This document shows positions 36,718 to 45,950 of a stretch of DNA of 58,274 nt, in pieces. The stretch covers positions 1 to 58,274 of the forward strand of contig JALSJU010000074.1 of assembly GCA_026989145.1 (NCBI GenBank). The letters are read 5' to 3'. The notes beneath the pieces are model-generated. The model made no database searches and was not told the origin of the DNA. It saw nothing but the letters and a program-made list of their open reading frames with translations. The DNA comes from Thiotrichaceae bacterium. GTDB taxonomy: Bacteria > Pseudomonadota > Gammaproteobacteria > Thiotrichales > Thiotrichaceae. Made by a program: the position numbers and the translations under genes. Numbering within the stretch: position 1 is the stretch's first letter; every line of letters starts with the position of its first letter.

Positions 36718-38352
36718 ATGAAGGGGATTGGTAATAAACTAACGCAAGCGATTTTCTGTGTGTCCGTTGTATTTACGGCTACTGACTTTGTGTACGCTAA
36801 AAAAACTGATTCTAGCGACTCAAAACTAAGGCCACGTTTAGCAATAACGCATTATGATGCACGGCAAGAGAAGCAAGATTTACCCGGTAGTGTTGTTAAA
36901 CTACTTAAAAAATATAAAATATCTGCTGATAATTTAAGCATTTATGTTCGTGACTTGAATGCGGATAAACCACTGTTAGAACATAATGTTGAAGTGATGC
37001 GAAATCCCGCATCAACCATGAAACTATTAACGACTTATGCAGGCTTAAAAGGTTTAGGGCCTAATTATTCTTGGCGAACAGAGGCTTGGCTGCGCGGTGA
37101 ACTTGATGATAAAGGCGTGTTGGATGGTGACTTAATATTAAAAGGTTACGGCGATCCTTTTATGGTCTACGAGAACTTTTGGAAGTTTATAAAAACATTA
37201 CGGATTAAAGGCTTAAAAGAAATCACGGGCAATTTAATAATTGATAATAGTTATTTTGAATTGCCAGAGCATGATGCTGCAGCGTTTGATGGTAAGCCAT
37301 TTCGGGTTTATAACGCCCCAAGCTCCCCGTTAATGTTTAATTTTCAAGCGACTCGATTTTTGCTACGCCCAAAATTATCGGAGCTAGAAAAAACTAAACG
37401 AAGTAAAGTTAAAAGTAAAAAGAAAGTAACGAAAAAAACAAAAAGAAAGCTACTGGGTACGGTTGAAATTGTTCCGTATCCAGCGTTCTCAAAACTAAAG
37501 GTTGATAATCAGTTAAAACTGATTTCAGGAAAATGTAGGCGTTCTCACTTACGCCCCGAATTTTCTAAAACGGAAGATGGTGTACTGGTTATTAAAGGTA
37601 ACTATGCAAAACGTTGTGGCCAGCGCTTTATATTACGGGCTGTTTCACCCCCTGAACAACATGCTTATAATGCATTTCGAGAGTTTTGGTCAGATTTACA
37701 AGGGAGTTTTAAAGGAGAGTTGAAATTAGGGCGGGTCAAGGCTGGTGATAAACGTTTTCATACTTATAGTTCAAAAACATTAAGTGAGCAAATCCGATTG
37801 ATAAACAAATGGAGCAACAACGTGATGACCCAGCAAGTTTTGCTAACCTTAGGTGCTAAAAAGTTTGGTGTACCAGCAACCTTGAAAAAAGGCACAAAAG
37901 CAGTGATTGAAATATTGGCAGAAAATGGCATTGATACAGGTTATTCGGTCAGCTTCATTAACGATAATGAAAAAAATGTAACAAAAGATAATCATAAAAT
38001 AGTTCTTGAAAATGGCTCAGGTTTATCCCGTAATGCAAAAATTAACGCCAAACAAATGGCAAGCTTATTAGAAACTGCCTATCGCGATCCTTTGATGCCA
38101 GAGTTTATGTCATCACTGGCGTTACCTGGTATTGATGGTACTTTGGTGAATCGTTTTCGTAAGGGTGATTTACGTGGGCGAAGCCATCTTAAAACAGGTA
38201 CACTTAATTTTGTTTCAAGCATTGCAGGTTATATGTTGAACCGAAAGGGTAAGCGCCTAGTCATAGTGATACAGCATAACGGGAAAAGAACAGGTGGTGG
38301 GCGTGCTAAAAAAATACAGAATGCACTGCTAAGCTGGAGCTTCGAGCAATAA
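36718..38352 (+). CDS. dacB: D-alanyl-D-alanine carboxypeptidase/endopeptidase (PBP4 family)
   Basis: 544 residues from the ATG at 36718, which follows a GGGGA site and begins the signal peptide (cleavage near FVYA, residue 27); an in-frame ATG at 36646 has no such site. Peptidase S13 motifs: S99-X-X-K102 in RNPASTMK, S-N-N in NKWSNNVM, and KTG in SHLKTGTLN. It trims or cuts peptidoglycan cross-links in the periplasm. A highly lysine-rich insert at ~223-248 interrupts the inner domains. Its stop overlaps the tamA start (TAATG). Confidence 0.93.
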   Translation: MKGIGNKLTQAIFCVSVVFTATDFVYAKKTDSSDSKLRPRLAITHYDARQEKQDLPGSVVKLLKKYKISADNLSIYVRDLNADKPLLEHNVEVMRNPASTMKLLTTYAGLKGLGPNYSWRTEAWLRGELDDKGVLDGDLILKGYGDPFMVYENFWKFIKTLRIKGLKEITGNLIIDNSYFELPEHDAAAFDGKPFRVYNAPSSPLMFNFQATRFLLRPKLSELEKTKRSKVKSKKKVTKKTKRKLLGTVEIVPYPAFSKLKVDNQLKLISGKCRRSHLRPEFSKTEDGVLVIKGNYAKRCGQRFILRAVSPPEQHAYNAFREFWSDLQGSFKGELKLGRVKAGDKRFHTYSSKTLSEQIRLINKWSNNVMTQQVLLTLGAKKFGVPATLKKGTKAVIEILAENGIDTGYSVSFINDNEKNVTKDNHKIVLENGSGLSRNAKINAKQMASLLETAYRDPLMPEFMSSLALPGIDGTLVNRFRKGDLRGRSHLKTGTLNFVSSIAGYMLNRKGKRLVIVIQHNGKRTGGGRAKKIQNALLSWSFEQ

Positions 38353-40301
38353 TGATGTTAAAAATAATGCTTTCAGGGTTGGGTCTTTTTTGCCTGTCGT
38401 TTGTGACAGTGGCAGAAGAAGTCGTAGAGGTGGAAAAAAGGTCTGCGCCTGTTGTGGGTGCTAGCATACCTAATTTAGTGATAAAAACTACGGAGAAAAC
38501 TAGAACAGATTTACCAACACCTATAACAAGTGGGGTTAAGTTTGAAAAGCCAAAAGAAAAAGTAAAAACTACTAAAAAATCAACAAAGCTAAATTTAGCC
38601 AGTATTGAAGTCACCGGCGTTGATGAGGAATTAGCAAAAAATATCGAATTACACATGCCCGTGACTGTGCCTGAATGTAAGGCTGATCGAGGTGAAGTTA
38701 AGCAGTTTTTCACCACAGTAAAAAAACGGTTACGCAAAGCCTCACGTGCGCTAGGCTACTACGATACAGAATTTAGATCAGGCGGTAAAATTGAGAAAGG
38801 CTGTTGGAAGTTACGGTTAAAAGTTACTCAGGGCAAGCCGACTAAAGTCATTTCGCAAAAAATTAGTATTGTGGGTGAGGGTGCTAGGCTTCCTATTTTT
38901 AGAAAAATCCTTAGCGAAAAGCCTTATAAAAAGGGTGATGTACTTAATCATAAACTATATATAGATTACAAAACCCGCATGTCCGATGCTGCGCAAGCAT
39001 TAGGTTTTTTTGATGCCGAATTTGAAACGCACAGCATTCGGGTTGACGCTTTAGCGCATAAGGCAAAATTAGATTTAACGTTTAATACAGGGTCGAGATA
39101 CCGTTATGGTGTGGTAACGATTGAACAGGATGTATTGGATGATTCGACTATCAATAATTACTTATTGTTAAAAACAGGCAAACCTTTCAAAGCAGAAGAT
39201 CTGTTGCAACAACAGCAGTTACTACAACGCAGTGGCTATTTCAATACGATTAACATTACGGTAAAGCATGAACAAGCGAGTAATGGAAGTGTGCCCATTA
39301 GCATTAAATTAACTCGTAAAAAGCGTAATGCGTATAAGTTAAAGCTGGGTTACGGTTCTGAAACAGGGCCTCGAGTTGCGGTTGAAATGAATCGACGTTG
39401 GACGGGTAGTAATGGAAAAGCCTTAAAAGCGATTACACGAGTGTCTAAAAATGACCAGGTGGTGTCATTGTTTTTATTGAATCCGCAAGAAAAGCCTGAG
39501 GATGATACCTTGGTTTACAATATTGATTTTAAACGAGAAACAAAGCCAGATTCAATAAGTAAAAATATCAATGTGGGTGGAAAATTTAACCGTAAACGTG
39601 ATAGTGGATGGGTACAAACAGCATCACTAGGTTTATTGCTTGATATAACAACACCAGAGGGTGAGGATGATCAGTTTTCAAAGTATATTCTATTTGGTGT
39701 TGGATTAGAAAAAACTAAAGCGGATAACCTATTATTCCCGTTAGATGGCTGGCGTATTAAGTACTCTGCAAATCTCGCATCAAAAGCATTGCTGAGTGAC
39801 CAAGATATTTTACAAGCTAAGGTATCAGCAAAACGCATAAAACAATTGGGGGAAGGTCGCTTTTTGGGTCGTTTTGACGTCGGCAGTACCTTAGTAAATA
39901 ATTATGATGAGTTACCTCAGGGTTTGCGTTATTACTCTGGTGGACAAAACAGTGTACGTGGTTATAAATTTTCTAGTCTAGGGGATAAGGTTGACAAGTT
40001 AGTGGATGGTGAAATTAAAACGGTTAATATTGGGGGGAGAAACTTATTAAATTTAAGCTTTGAATATCAATATCCTATCAATAAAGAATGGAGTATTGCT
40101 ACTTTTACCGATATAGGAAATGCTTTTGATGACTGGGCTGATTATGAGCTAAAAGTGGGTGTGGGTTTTGGTGTCCGTTGGAAATCTCCCATCGGCCCTG
40201 TGCGTATTGATTTAGGTTTTCCGACTGACAGTCCTGAAGATAACTCAGAAGACAACTATAAAAAGCCGAGGCTTTATTTAGGCATAGGATCTGACCTGTG
40301 A
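38352..40301 (+). CDS. tamA: Autotransporter assembly complex outer-membrane protein TamA
   Basis: 649 residues. Omp85-superfamily outer-membrane barrel that works with TamB in insertion or lipid transport at the outer membrane. Signal peptide ~1-21, then a low-complexity linker, then POTRA-type domains (~75-315; e.g. RALGYYDTEF, AALGFF-like repeats, LLQQQQLLQRSGYFNTINITV). The C-terminal barrel carries LRYYSGGQNSVRGYKF (the conserved R-G-Y motif) and IGPVRIDLGFP near the end. The ATG lies in the dacB stop, and the stop overlaps the tamB start. Confidence 0.93.
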   Translation: MMLKIMLSGLGLFCLSFVTVAEEVVEVEKRSAPVVGASIPNLVIKTTEKTRTDLPTPITSGVKFEKPKEKVKTTKKSTKLNLASIEVTGVDEELAKNIELHMPVTVPECKADRGEVKQFFTTVKKRLRKASRALGYYDTEFRSGGKIEKGCWKLRLKVTQGKPTKVISQKISIVGEGARLPIFRKILSEKPYKKGDVLNHKLYIDYKTRMSDAAQALGFFDAEFETHSIRVDALAHKAKLDLTFNTGSRYRYGVVTIEQDVLDDSTINNYLLLKTGKPFKAEDLLQQQQLLQRSGYFNTINITVKHEQASNGSVPISIKLTRKKRNAYKLKLGYGSETGPRVAVEMNRRWTGSNGKALKAITRVSKNDQVVSLFLLNPQEKPEDDTLVYNIDFKRETKPDSISKNINVGGKFNRKRDSGWVQTASLGLLLDITTPEGEDDQFSKYILFGVGLEKTKADNLLFPLDGWRIKYSANLASKALLSDQDILQAKVSAKRIKQLGEGRFLGRFDVGSTLVNNYDELPQGLRYYSGGQNSVRGYKFSSLGDKVDKLVDGEIKTVNIGGRNLLNLSFEYQYPINKEWSIATFTDIGNAFDDWADYELKVGVGFGVRWKSPIGPVRIDLGFPTDSPEDNSEDNYKKPRLYLGIGSDL

Positions 40302-43300
40302 GAAAGCACGTAAATGCCTATTTATTTTCACCTTTAGCATGGCTATTAACGATTCTAATAGTTACTTTGCTAATCATTGTGTTGTTGTTTCTTACCCCTG
40401 TTGGAACTAAAACTATTGCGAGCCTAGCGGACTCCTCTCTGGATGCATTAACGATTAAAGGTATTAAAGGTACCTTGCTTACCGGCTTGCATGTTGATGA
40501 GGTGAGTTGGTCTGACGGCGATAGTATTCTGTTGAAAAATGTTGATATTAAACTTCGCCATTTTGATACAAATCGAGAACGCTTGGTTGCTGATTTAATA
40601 ACCGCAGATTACCTAAGTATTAATATAGCAACTCCAAGTAGTGCTGAGGATACAACCTCGCTTCCTGATTTTGGTTTGCCGTTAAATATTAACGCGCATG
40701 TTATAAAATTGGGTTCTTTGCGTATTACCGAGCCTGTTAAAGGCGATGAAGAAAGCCAAACTTTATTATTTCAAATTAAGGATTTAGAGTTAAGAAAAGT
40801 AACGATTAACGATGGTCATCTACGCTTTAGACAGTTACTTGGTGCGCCGATTATTATGGATCAACCGTTAAAAATTAATGTGCGGGAAGGTAACCTCAAT
40901 ATGAATCAGCCGCATGACTTAACAACTAGCGGTGATATTTCATACGACCACCCTGATTTAGGCAGTATGACAGGAACGATTGATCTAGCGGGAACACTCA
41001 CCAACTATGAGTTTGAGGGATATATCAACCATCAACATAAGTTGGTGGGGCAACAGTCGATTAGCCTACAAGGTAAAGGTGATTATAAGCAAGTGACCTT
41101 GGATAATTTGAGTCTTGATAATGAAACCGATAGCATTATTGGTAATGGTTATGCTGTGTGGGATCCTGATATTCGTTGGGATTTTGACATGAATGCGAAT
41201 AAGGTGAATACCCAAAAATACCTACCTGATTGGCCAATAGAAGCAAGCGCGCAGCTCAGTTATAACGGAAGTTATATTGATGGGATTTTGGAAAATAATC
41301 TGAATATAGTATCACTTAAAGGTACTTTACACGGTTTGCCAGTTTCAATTTCAGGGCAAATTAATGAGCGCGAAGGGTTAATCAGAACTAAAAATGTAAT
41401 TGCTTATTTGGGTGATAATATTGTTAAAGCCAGTGGTGCAATTAGCGAGCCTTTTAACCTTAAGTGGAGTATTGATGCGCCAAAACTAAAACAAATCTCC
41501 CCCAGTTTGGTTAGCGCATTAAAGTTAACTGAAAAGCCACTGATTGGCGGAAGTATAAAAGGATCTGGTGTGTTAAAAGGTACTTTAAAACGTCCAGAAC
41601 TTAAAGCTAAGCTCACTGCTAAGCACCTTGTTTATAACGATTTTAAGCAGGGTAAAGAAGCATTGATTGTTGAAACCGACTTAGAAGTATCAGAAAAAGG
41701 CTTGTTTGAACTTAAAAAATTACAAGTTAAAAGTGGCTCAAATGAAATTGTCGCAAGTGGCCAAGCTACTGAGCCTTATGCGGTTACATGGGATATTAAA
41801 GCTACAGATTTGAAGCAATTCTCACCACAGTTATCGGGTAGTGTGGTGGGTAAAGGTTTTTTTGAAGGTGCGTTGGGCGCACCTAAAATCAAACTAAAGT
41901 TAACAGCTAATAGACTTGCTTTTGATGGTTTTAAACAGGGTAAAGCAGCGATTAATTTAGCAGGTGATGTCAGCATTAATAAAATAGCCGGCAAGGATGT
42001 TATTCAGCTTAATACACTATTGTTACAAAGTGCGGGTAATAAAGTCACGCTAGACGGGCAGGTGAGTGAACCCTTAGCAATTAACTTTAAAATTGATGCG
42101 CCAAAAATCAATAAAATCTCCCCTGATTTAGGGGGGCGTTTAAGCGGTGAGGGATCGGTTAATGGTAGCTATCAATCCCCCATCATTAAAACGTCTATCA
42201 CGGCTTCAAAAGTACGTTATAAAGATTTTGAGTTTGCAAAATCAGCATTAAAAGCCAGTGGAGAGGTTCAACTTGTTGAGGGTGTGCCCATAATTAAAGA
42301 GTTGATTACGCAAGCGGGTAAGAACCGTATTAAAATCTCAGGTAGAGCGAGTAGCCCCTTTGACTTAAATTGGGATATTGATAGCAAAAATCTTAAACAG
42401 TTAATGACTGGTTTATCAGGGCACTTAGTGGCAAAAGGTAAATTGCAAGGTACTATTGAGAAACCCATAATTAATGCGAAGGGGCAGGCAAAGAATATTA
42501 TATTTCAGACGTTCAAATTAGGTTCTGCTAATTTCTCAGCAAAAACTAAAAATGGAAATTATAAAATTAGTGCTGATTTGAAAAAATTAGAATCGGCGGA
42601 TCAAAAAATATCTCAAGCACAGTTTGATCTTAATGGTCGGATTGAAAACCATACCGTCAAACTCTCGTTTAAACATGAACTGGCAGCTGTAAAGCTGACC
42701 GCCAACGGTGGTTGGAAAAACAAACAATGGAGTGGAAATGTACAAAAGTTTGCTTTACAAGGTAAAGAATATGGCAAATGGCGTTTACAAAAACCAATTC
42801 ACATCAGTGTTTCAGAGAAAGCCTTTAGTAGTTCAGAGCTTTGTTTAAGCGATAACAAAACACAGTTTTGTTCAACCGCTAGTTGGTCGGATGTTGCTGG
42901 TTTAAAAGCCAAGGGTAATCTTAATAAAACGCCGCTAGCCCTATTTAAGCCTTTCTTGCCTGAGGGTATCGAGCTTAATGGCTTAGTTAGCGGACGTTAT
43001 GATATTAAGCAAAATAACGGCAAACCAAAGGGTTTTGTAAAACTAACCTTCCCTGATAGTAGTTTCTCTTTTAAAGGGGGGGATGGTGAGCAGCAGACGT
43101 TCTCATACGAAGCTGCTAAGGTAGATGCCAAAATTAACGATAAAACAATTCAAGCTAAAGCCACTATGAGTATTGTTAATCGCGGGCAACTCAATGCGGG
43201 TATGGAAATAAAGTTATCGCCCAAAAATGGTAAGCATACTATTAAAGGTACGGCTAACTTTGATGTGCCAAATATCAACTGGGCGCAAGAATTTGTGCCA

Positions 43301-44503
43301 CATAGCCGTGGTTTACGTGGTCAATTCAATTCTAAAATATCCTTTTCTGGCTTATTAGAAAAACCCAAAATTACCGGCGTGGCTACCTTGAAAAAAGGCT
43401 ATCTACGTTTACCTGAAGCAGGTACAGAAATCACTGATATTGGCATTAATATGACGGCTAACAAGCCCGGAGTTGTTGATATCAATGGTCAGATGTTTAT
43501 GGGCAAAGGTAAAGTTAGCGTTACGGGTAATATGGATATTCGTGAAATAGCTAATTGGAAAGTTTACTTAAAACTAGCGGGCAAGAATCTACGTTTCATG
43601 GATACCAATGAAGTGCGCGCCTTTATGACGCCAGATTTGACCTTAGAAATCACGCCCAAAGTTATTGCTATAAAAGGAAAAATAATAATTCCCGAAGGTG
43701 AAATAAACTTAAAAGAACTACCTGAAACGAGTATTGATGAATCAGATGACGTGATTGTTGTTGGTGAGAAAAAAGCGGGAGAGCAGGTCTCGGCAATTAA
43801 AATTCAGCCAAATATCTTAATAGAACTGGGCGAAAAGGTTCGTTTAAATGCATTTGGCTTACGAGCAAAATTATCGGGAAAGGTGAATGTATCGCATAAT
43901 CGCCGAGATATTCTAAGTAGCGGTTCTTTGCGTGTCACCGATGGAAAATATGAAGCCTATGGTCAATTGCTAGAAATTAGTAATGGGCGTCTAATTTTTA
44001 ATGGCTCCCCTAAGTTGATTGGTATGGATATTCGCGCCACAAGAAAAATAAACTCTCAAACAGTTGGCGTTCACTTAGGCGGCACACTACTTAGCCCGAA
44101 ATCAAAAATATTCTCAGAACCTGCGATTTCAGACAGTGATGCACTTGCTTACTTGTTGACTGGTCACAGTTTATCAACAGCATCAGGTAAGGAAAGCGCC
44201 TTGTTAATGTCGGCAGTACGTGGCCTAGGCATAACAGGTAATGACAGCATAATGTCAAAACTAGGATCCTCGTTGGGCTTGGATGATGTTAATTTTGTTG
44301 CGGGAGAGGATTTAGATAAAAGCCAAATTCAATTAGGTAAGCGTTTAGGCTCAAGCCTGTATGTGCGTTATTTGGTTGGCTTGTTTGATCAAACGCAAAA
44401 AGTGATTGTAGAATATAAAATCAATAAAATGCTCTCGCTTGAAGTTGAAACAAATATAGAAAACTACGGTTTGGACTTAATCTATGAGATTGAGAGGGAC
44501 TAA
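40298..44503 (+). CDS. tamB: Translocation and assembly module TamB (DUF490)
   Basis: 1401 residues with a GTG start (GTGA overlap with the tamA stop). An N-terminal membrane anchor (~15-36) is followed by a very long AsmA-like beta-taco body with degenerate repeats (e.g. recurring A-P-K-L/I-K-Q/N-I-S-P at ~400, ~600, each followed by G-X-G-X-L-K/N-G). The C-terminal DUF490 domain (~1090-1401) contains GSLRVTDGKYEAYGQLLEI, GRLIFNGSP and SDSDALAYLLTGHSL. It spans the periplasm and is thought to conduct lipids between membranes with TamA. Confidence 0.94.
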   Translation: MRKHVNAYLFSPLAWLLTILIVTLLIIVLLFLTPVGTKTIASLADSSLDALTIKGIKGTLLTGLHVDEVSWSDGDSILLKNVDIKLRHFDTNRERLVADLITADYLSINIATPSSAEDTTSLPDFGLPLNINAHVIKLGSLRITEPVKGDEESQTLLFQIKDLELRKVTINDGHLRFRQLLGAPIIMDQPLKINVREGNLNMNQPHDLTTSGDISYDHPDLGSMTGTIDLAGTLTNYEFEGYINHQHKLVGQQSISLQGKGDYKQVTLDNLSLDNETDSIIGNGYAVWDPDIRWDFDMNANKVNTQKYLPDWPIEASAQLSYNGSYIDGILENNLNIVSLKGTLHGLPVSISGQINEREGLIRTKNVIAYLGDNIVKASGAISEPFNLKWSIDAPKLKQISPSLVSALKLTEKPLIGGSIKGSGVLKGTLKRPELKAKLTAKHLVYNDFKQGKEALIVETDLEVSEKGLFELKKLQVKSGSNEIVASGQATEPYAVTWDIKATDLKQFSPQLSGSVVGKGFFEGALGAPKIKLKLTANRLAFDGFKQGKAAINLAGDVSINKIAGKDVIQLNTLLLQSAGNKVTLDGQVSEPLAINFKIDAPKINKISPDLGGRLSGEGSVNGSYQSPIIKTSITASKVRYKDFEFAKSALKASGEVQLVEGVPIIKELITQAGKNRIKISGRASSPFDLNWDIDSKNLKQLMTGLSGHLVAKGKLQGTIEKPIINAKGQAKNIIFQTFKLGSANFSAKTKNGNYKISADLKKLESADQKISQAQFDLNGRIENHTVKLSFKHELAAVKLTANGGWKNKQWSGNVQKFALQGKEYGKWRLQKPIHISVSEKAFSSSELCLSDNKTQFCSTASWSDVAGLKAKGNLNKTPLALFKPFLPEGIELNGLVSGRYDIKQNNGKPKGFVKLTFPDSSFSFKGGDGEQQTFSYEAAKVDAKINDKTIQAKATMSIVNRGQLNAGMEIKLSPKNGKHTIKGTANFDVPNINWAQEFVPHSRGLRGQFNSKISFSGLLEKPKITGVATLKKGYLRLPEAGTEITDIGINMTANKPGVVDINGQMFMGKGKVSVTGNMDIREIANWKVYLKLAGKNLRFMDTNEVRAFMTPDLTLEITPKVIAIKGKIIIPEGEINLKELPETSIDESDDVIVVGEKKAGEQVSAIKIQPNILIELGEKVRLNAFGLRAKLSGKVNVSHNRRDILSSGSLRVTDGKYEAYGQLLEISNGRLIFNGSPKLIGMDIRATRKINSQTVGVHLGGTLLSPKSKIFSEPAISDSDALAYLLTGHSLSTASGKESALLMSAVRGLGITGNDSIMSKLGSSLGLDDVNFVAGEDLDKSQIQLGKRLGSSLYVRYLVGLFDQTQKVIVEYKINKMLSLEVETNIENYGLDLIYEIERD

Positions 44504-44638
44504 GGAGAGGCTGATCAATTCCTATATGGTAAGCCACTGGGCTTATCTCTGCTAGAGGTTTACAGAATTTTATTGGATTTGCTCAGTCTCCTTGTCAGTA
44601 TATTTCCTCGTAAACTTGAGATAGCCCGATTTAAGAAA

Positions 44639-45472
44639 TCACTTAGCAATATTGCAGCAACCAAAGTAAAAGTTCTTATTAATTGTCGCATTAACCTCAT
44701 AAGTAAAAGTTTTTGATGAACCATCGTTGTGGCAACTATTGGTTTTTTCTAAATTTACATCAACCATGTTACGGCCCTTATCGCCGCCAAGATTCATGCG
44801 AACTTTACGATTACTTTCCCACTCTTGATAATTTATAGGCATGTTAAAAGTTGGACGGCTGGGTACTTTAAGGCGCATTGCACCTTGGTTTAAATCTAAG
44901 GTTATACGCCAGTTTTTGGGTCTGCTGCCTTGGCAGTTAAAAATTTTTGATGGATGATTGCCATTATCTGAATACGCTACCTTTACATCGGATGCGCTCA
45001 TTTTTACGGGCTGGTCATAGCGGTCACCACCAAATTGCTGTGGTTTATCTTCAGGCCTTGTTACGGGCATATTAATTACTTTCGCACGTTTTATAATATT
45101 ACGAGAAGAGTTTGAAACAGCTCGCTTATTCTTAACAGTTACTTTTTTACTTTTCCTAACTAAAACACCTGTTTTTTTAAGGTACCGGGCTTTTACCCAT
45201 CCTTGTTGTTTATTCCAGTTGACTTGGCGCCAAGTGGTTCGACCGACCTTTTTCTTTTTACCCGTTTCAACAATATCTTTAGCATCATAAGGCAGAGATA
45301 TTTTAATACGTGATTTAGGGCTAGGGTAGGCGCGAAGTTTAAGTTTTTGTTTTTTTGTTAAATGGTTAACTTTAAAAATTGTAATTTTTTTGTCTGCGTA
45401 AGCCGTTGTTAGGTTGGCCGAGCTCGCAAAAATTGCTAAAGCTGAGAGTGTTGTTATTAGTGCCTTTCTCAT
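44639..45472 (-). CDS. Periplasmic SH3-domain protein with cysteine-containing C-terminal domain
   Basis: 277 residues behind a GGGGGA site. Signal peptide ~1-26. A bacterial SH3-like domain occupies ~30-105 (LRAYPSPKSRIKISLPYDA, GRTTWRQVNWNKQQGWVKARYL). A lysine-rich linker (~108-130) follows. The C-terminal part (~170-277) starts with KIFNCQGSRPKNWRITLDL and has cysteines near C179, C249 and at the very end (YFGCCNI), resembling COG3650-type membrane/periplasmic proteins. The function is unknown; a cell-wall association is inferred from the SH3 domain. Confidence 0.7.
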   Translation of the reverse strand: MRKALITTLSALAIFASSANLTTAYADKKITIFKVNHLTKKQKLKLRAYPSPKSRIKISLPYDAKDIVETGKKKKVGRTTWRQVNWNKQQGWVKARYLKKTGVLVRKSKKVTVKNKRAVSNSSRNIIKRAKVINMPVTRPEDKPQQFGGDRYDQPVKMSASDVKVAYSDNGNHPSKIFNCQGSRPKNWRITLDLNQGAMRLKVPSRPTFNMPINYQEWESNRKVRMNLGGDKGRNMVDVNLEKTNSCHNDGSSKTFTYEVNATINKNFYFGCCNIAK

Positions 45473-45950
45473 AATAATCCCCCATGATTATCTGTATAAA
45501 ATTCACTCAATTTTATATGAGTTGTTGGCATTGTAGCTTAACTTAGATTGGCTATCAAATAAGTTGGTGTGCTTATAAATACTGGATGAAATACCAATGA
45601 TTAGGTGAGAAGTGAAGTTCATACGGCCTATTAGCAAGTTTTCAACAAAAAAGCAGTGGTGTATTTATACCCGACTCGTGAAAAGTTTTTTTTATAAAAC
45701 TAACAATTTAGTTTTTCACCGTTCATCTGTGAACTTCCACCAAAAGTCTCATAAGCAGAGATTATTAATGATTTTGCTAATAATTTGCTTGGCTAATGAG
45801 TGTAATGCAAAATACTTATATACTTTCTTGATTCGTTTAAGTTTAATATCAGTGTAAAGTATTTTACATTTTACTTTGTTATAAGTAATAAAACCTCCCC
45901 TCCGTGCTTCTACAGAACAATGGATATCATAATTTACTAAGGATAGTAAT
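45473..45950. other. Gene-free stretch between the SH3 protein and the GH26 lipoprotein
   Basis: 478 AT-rich bases between divergent genes. An open frame at 45612-45857 starts with GTG, has no ribosome site and shows no recognisable family, so it is not called. A small inverted repeat GTAAA/TTTAC lies at 45854-45867, and an AAGGA site precedes the lipoprotein ATG. No clear promoter was found on either strand. Confidence 0.3.

Noticed and set aside
44530-44545. TAAGCC/GGCTTA hairpin between tamB and the SH3 protein gene
   Set aside because: Six-bp stem with no T-run on either strand, so not called a terminator.
45612-45857. Possible small secreted protein (81 codons)
   Set aside because: GTG start without ribosome site, no recognisable family, AT-rich noncoding context; the hydrophobic stretch is internal, not N-terminal.
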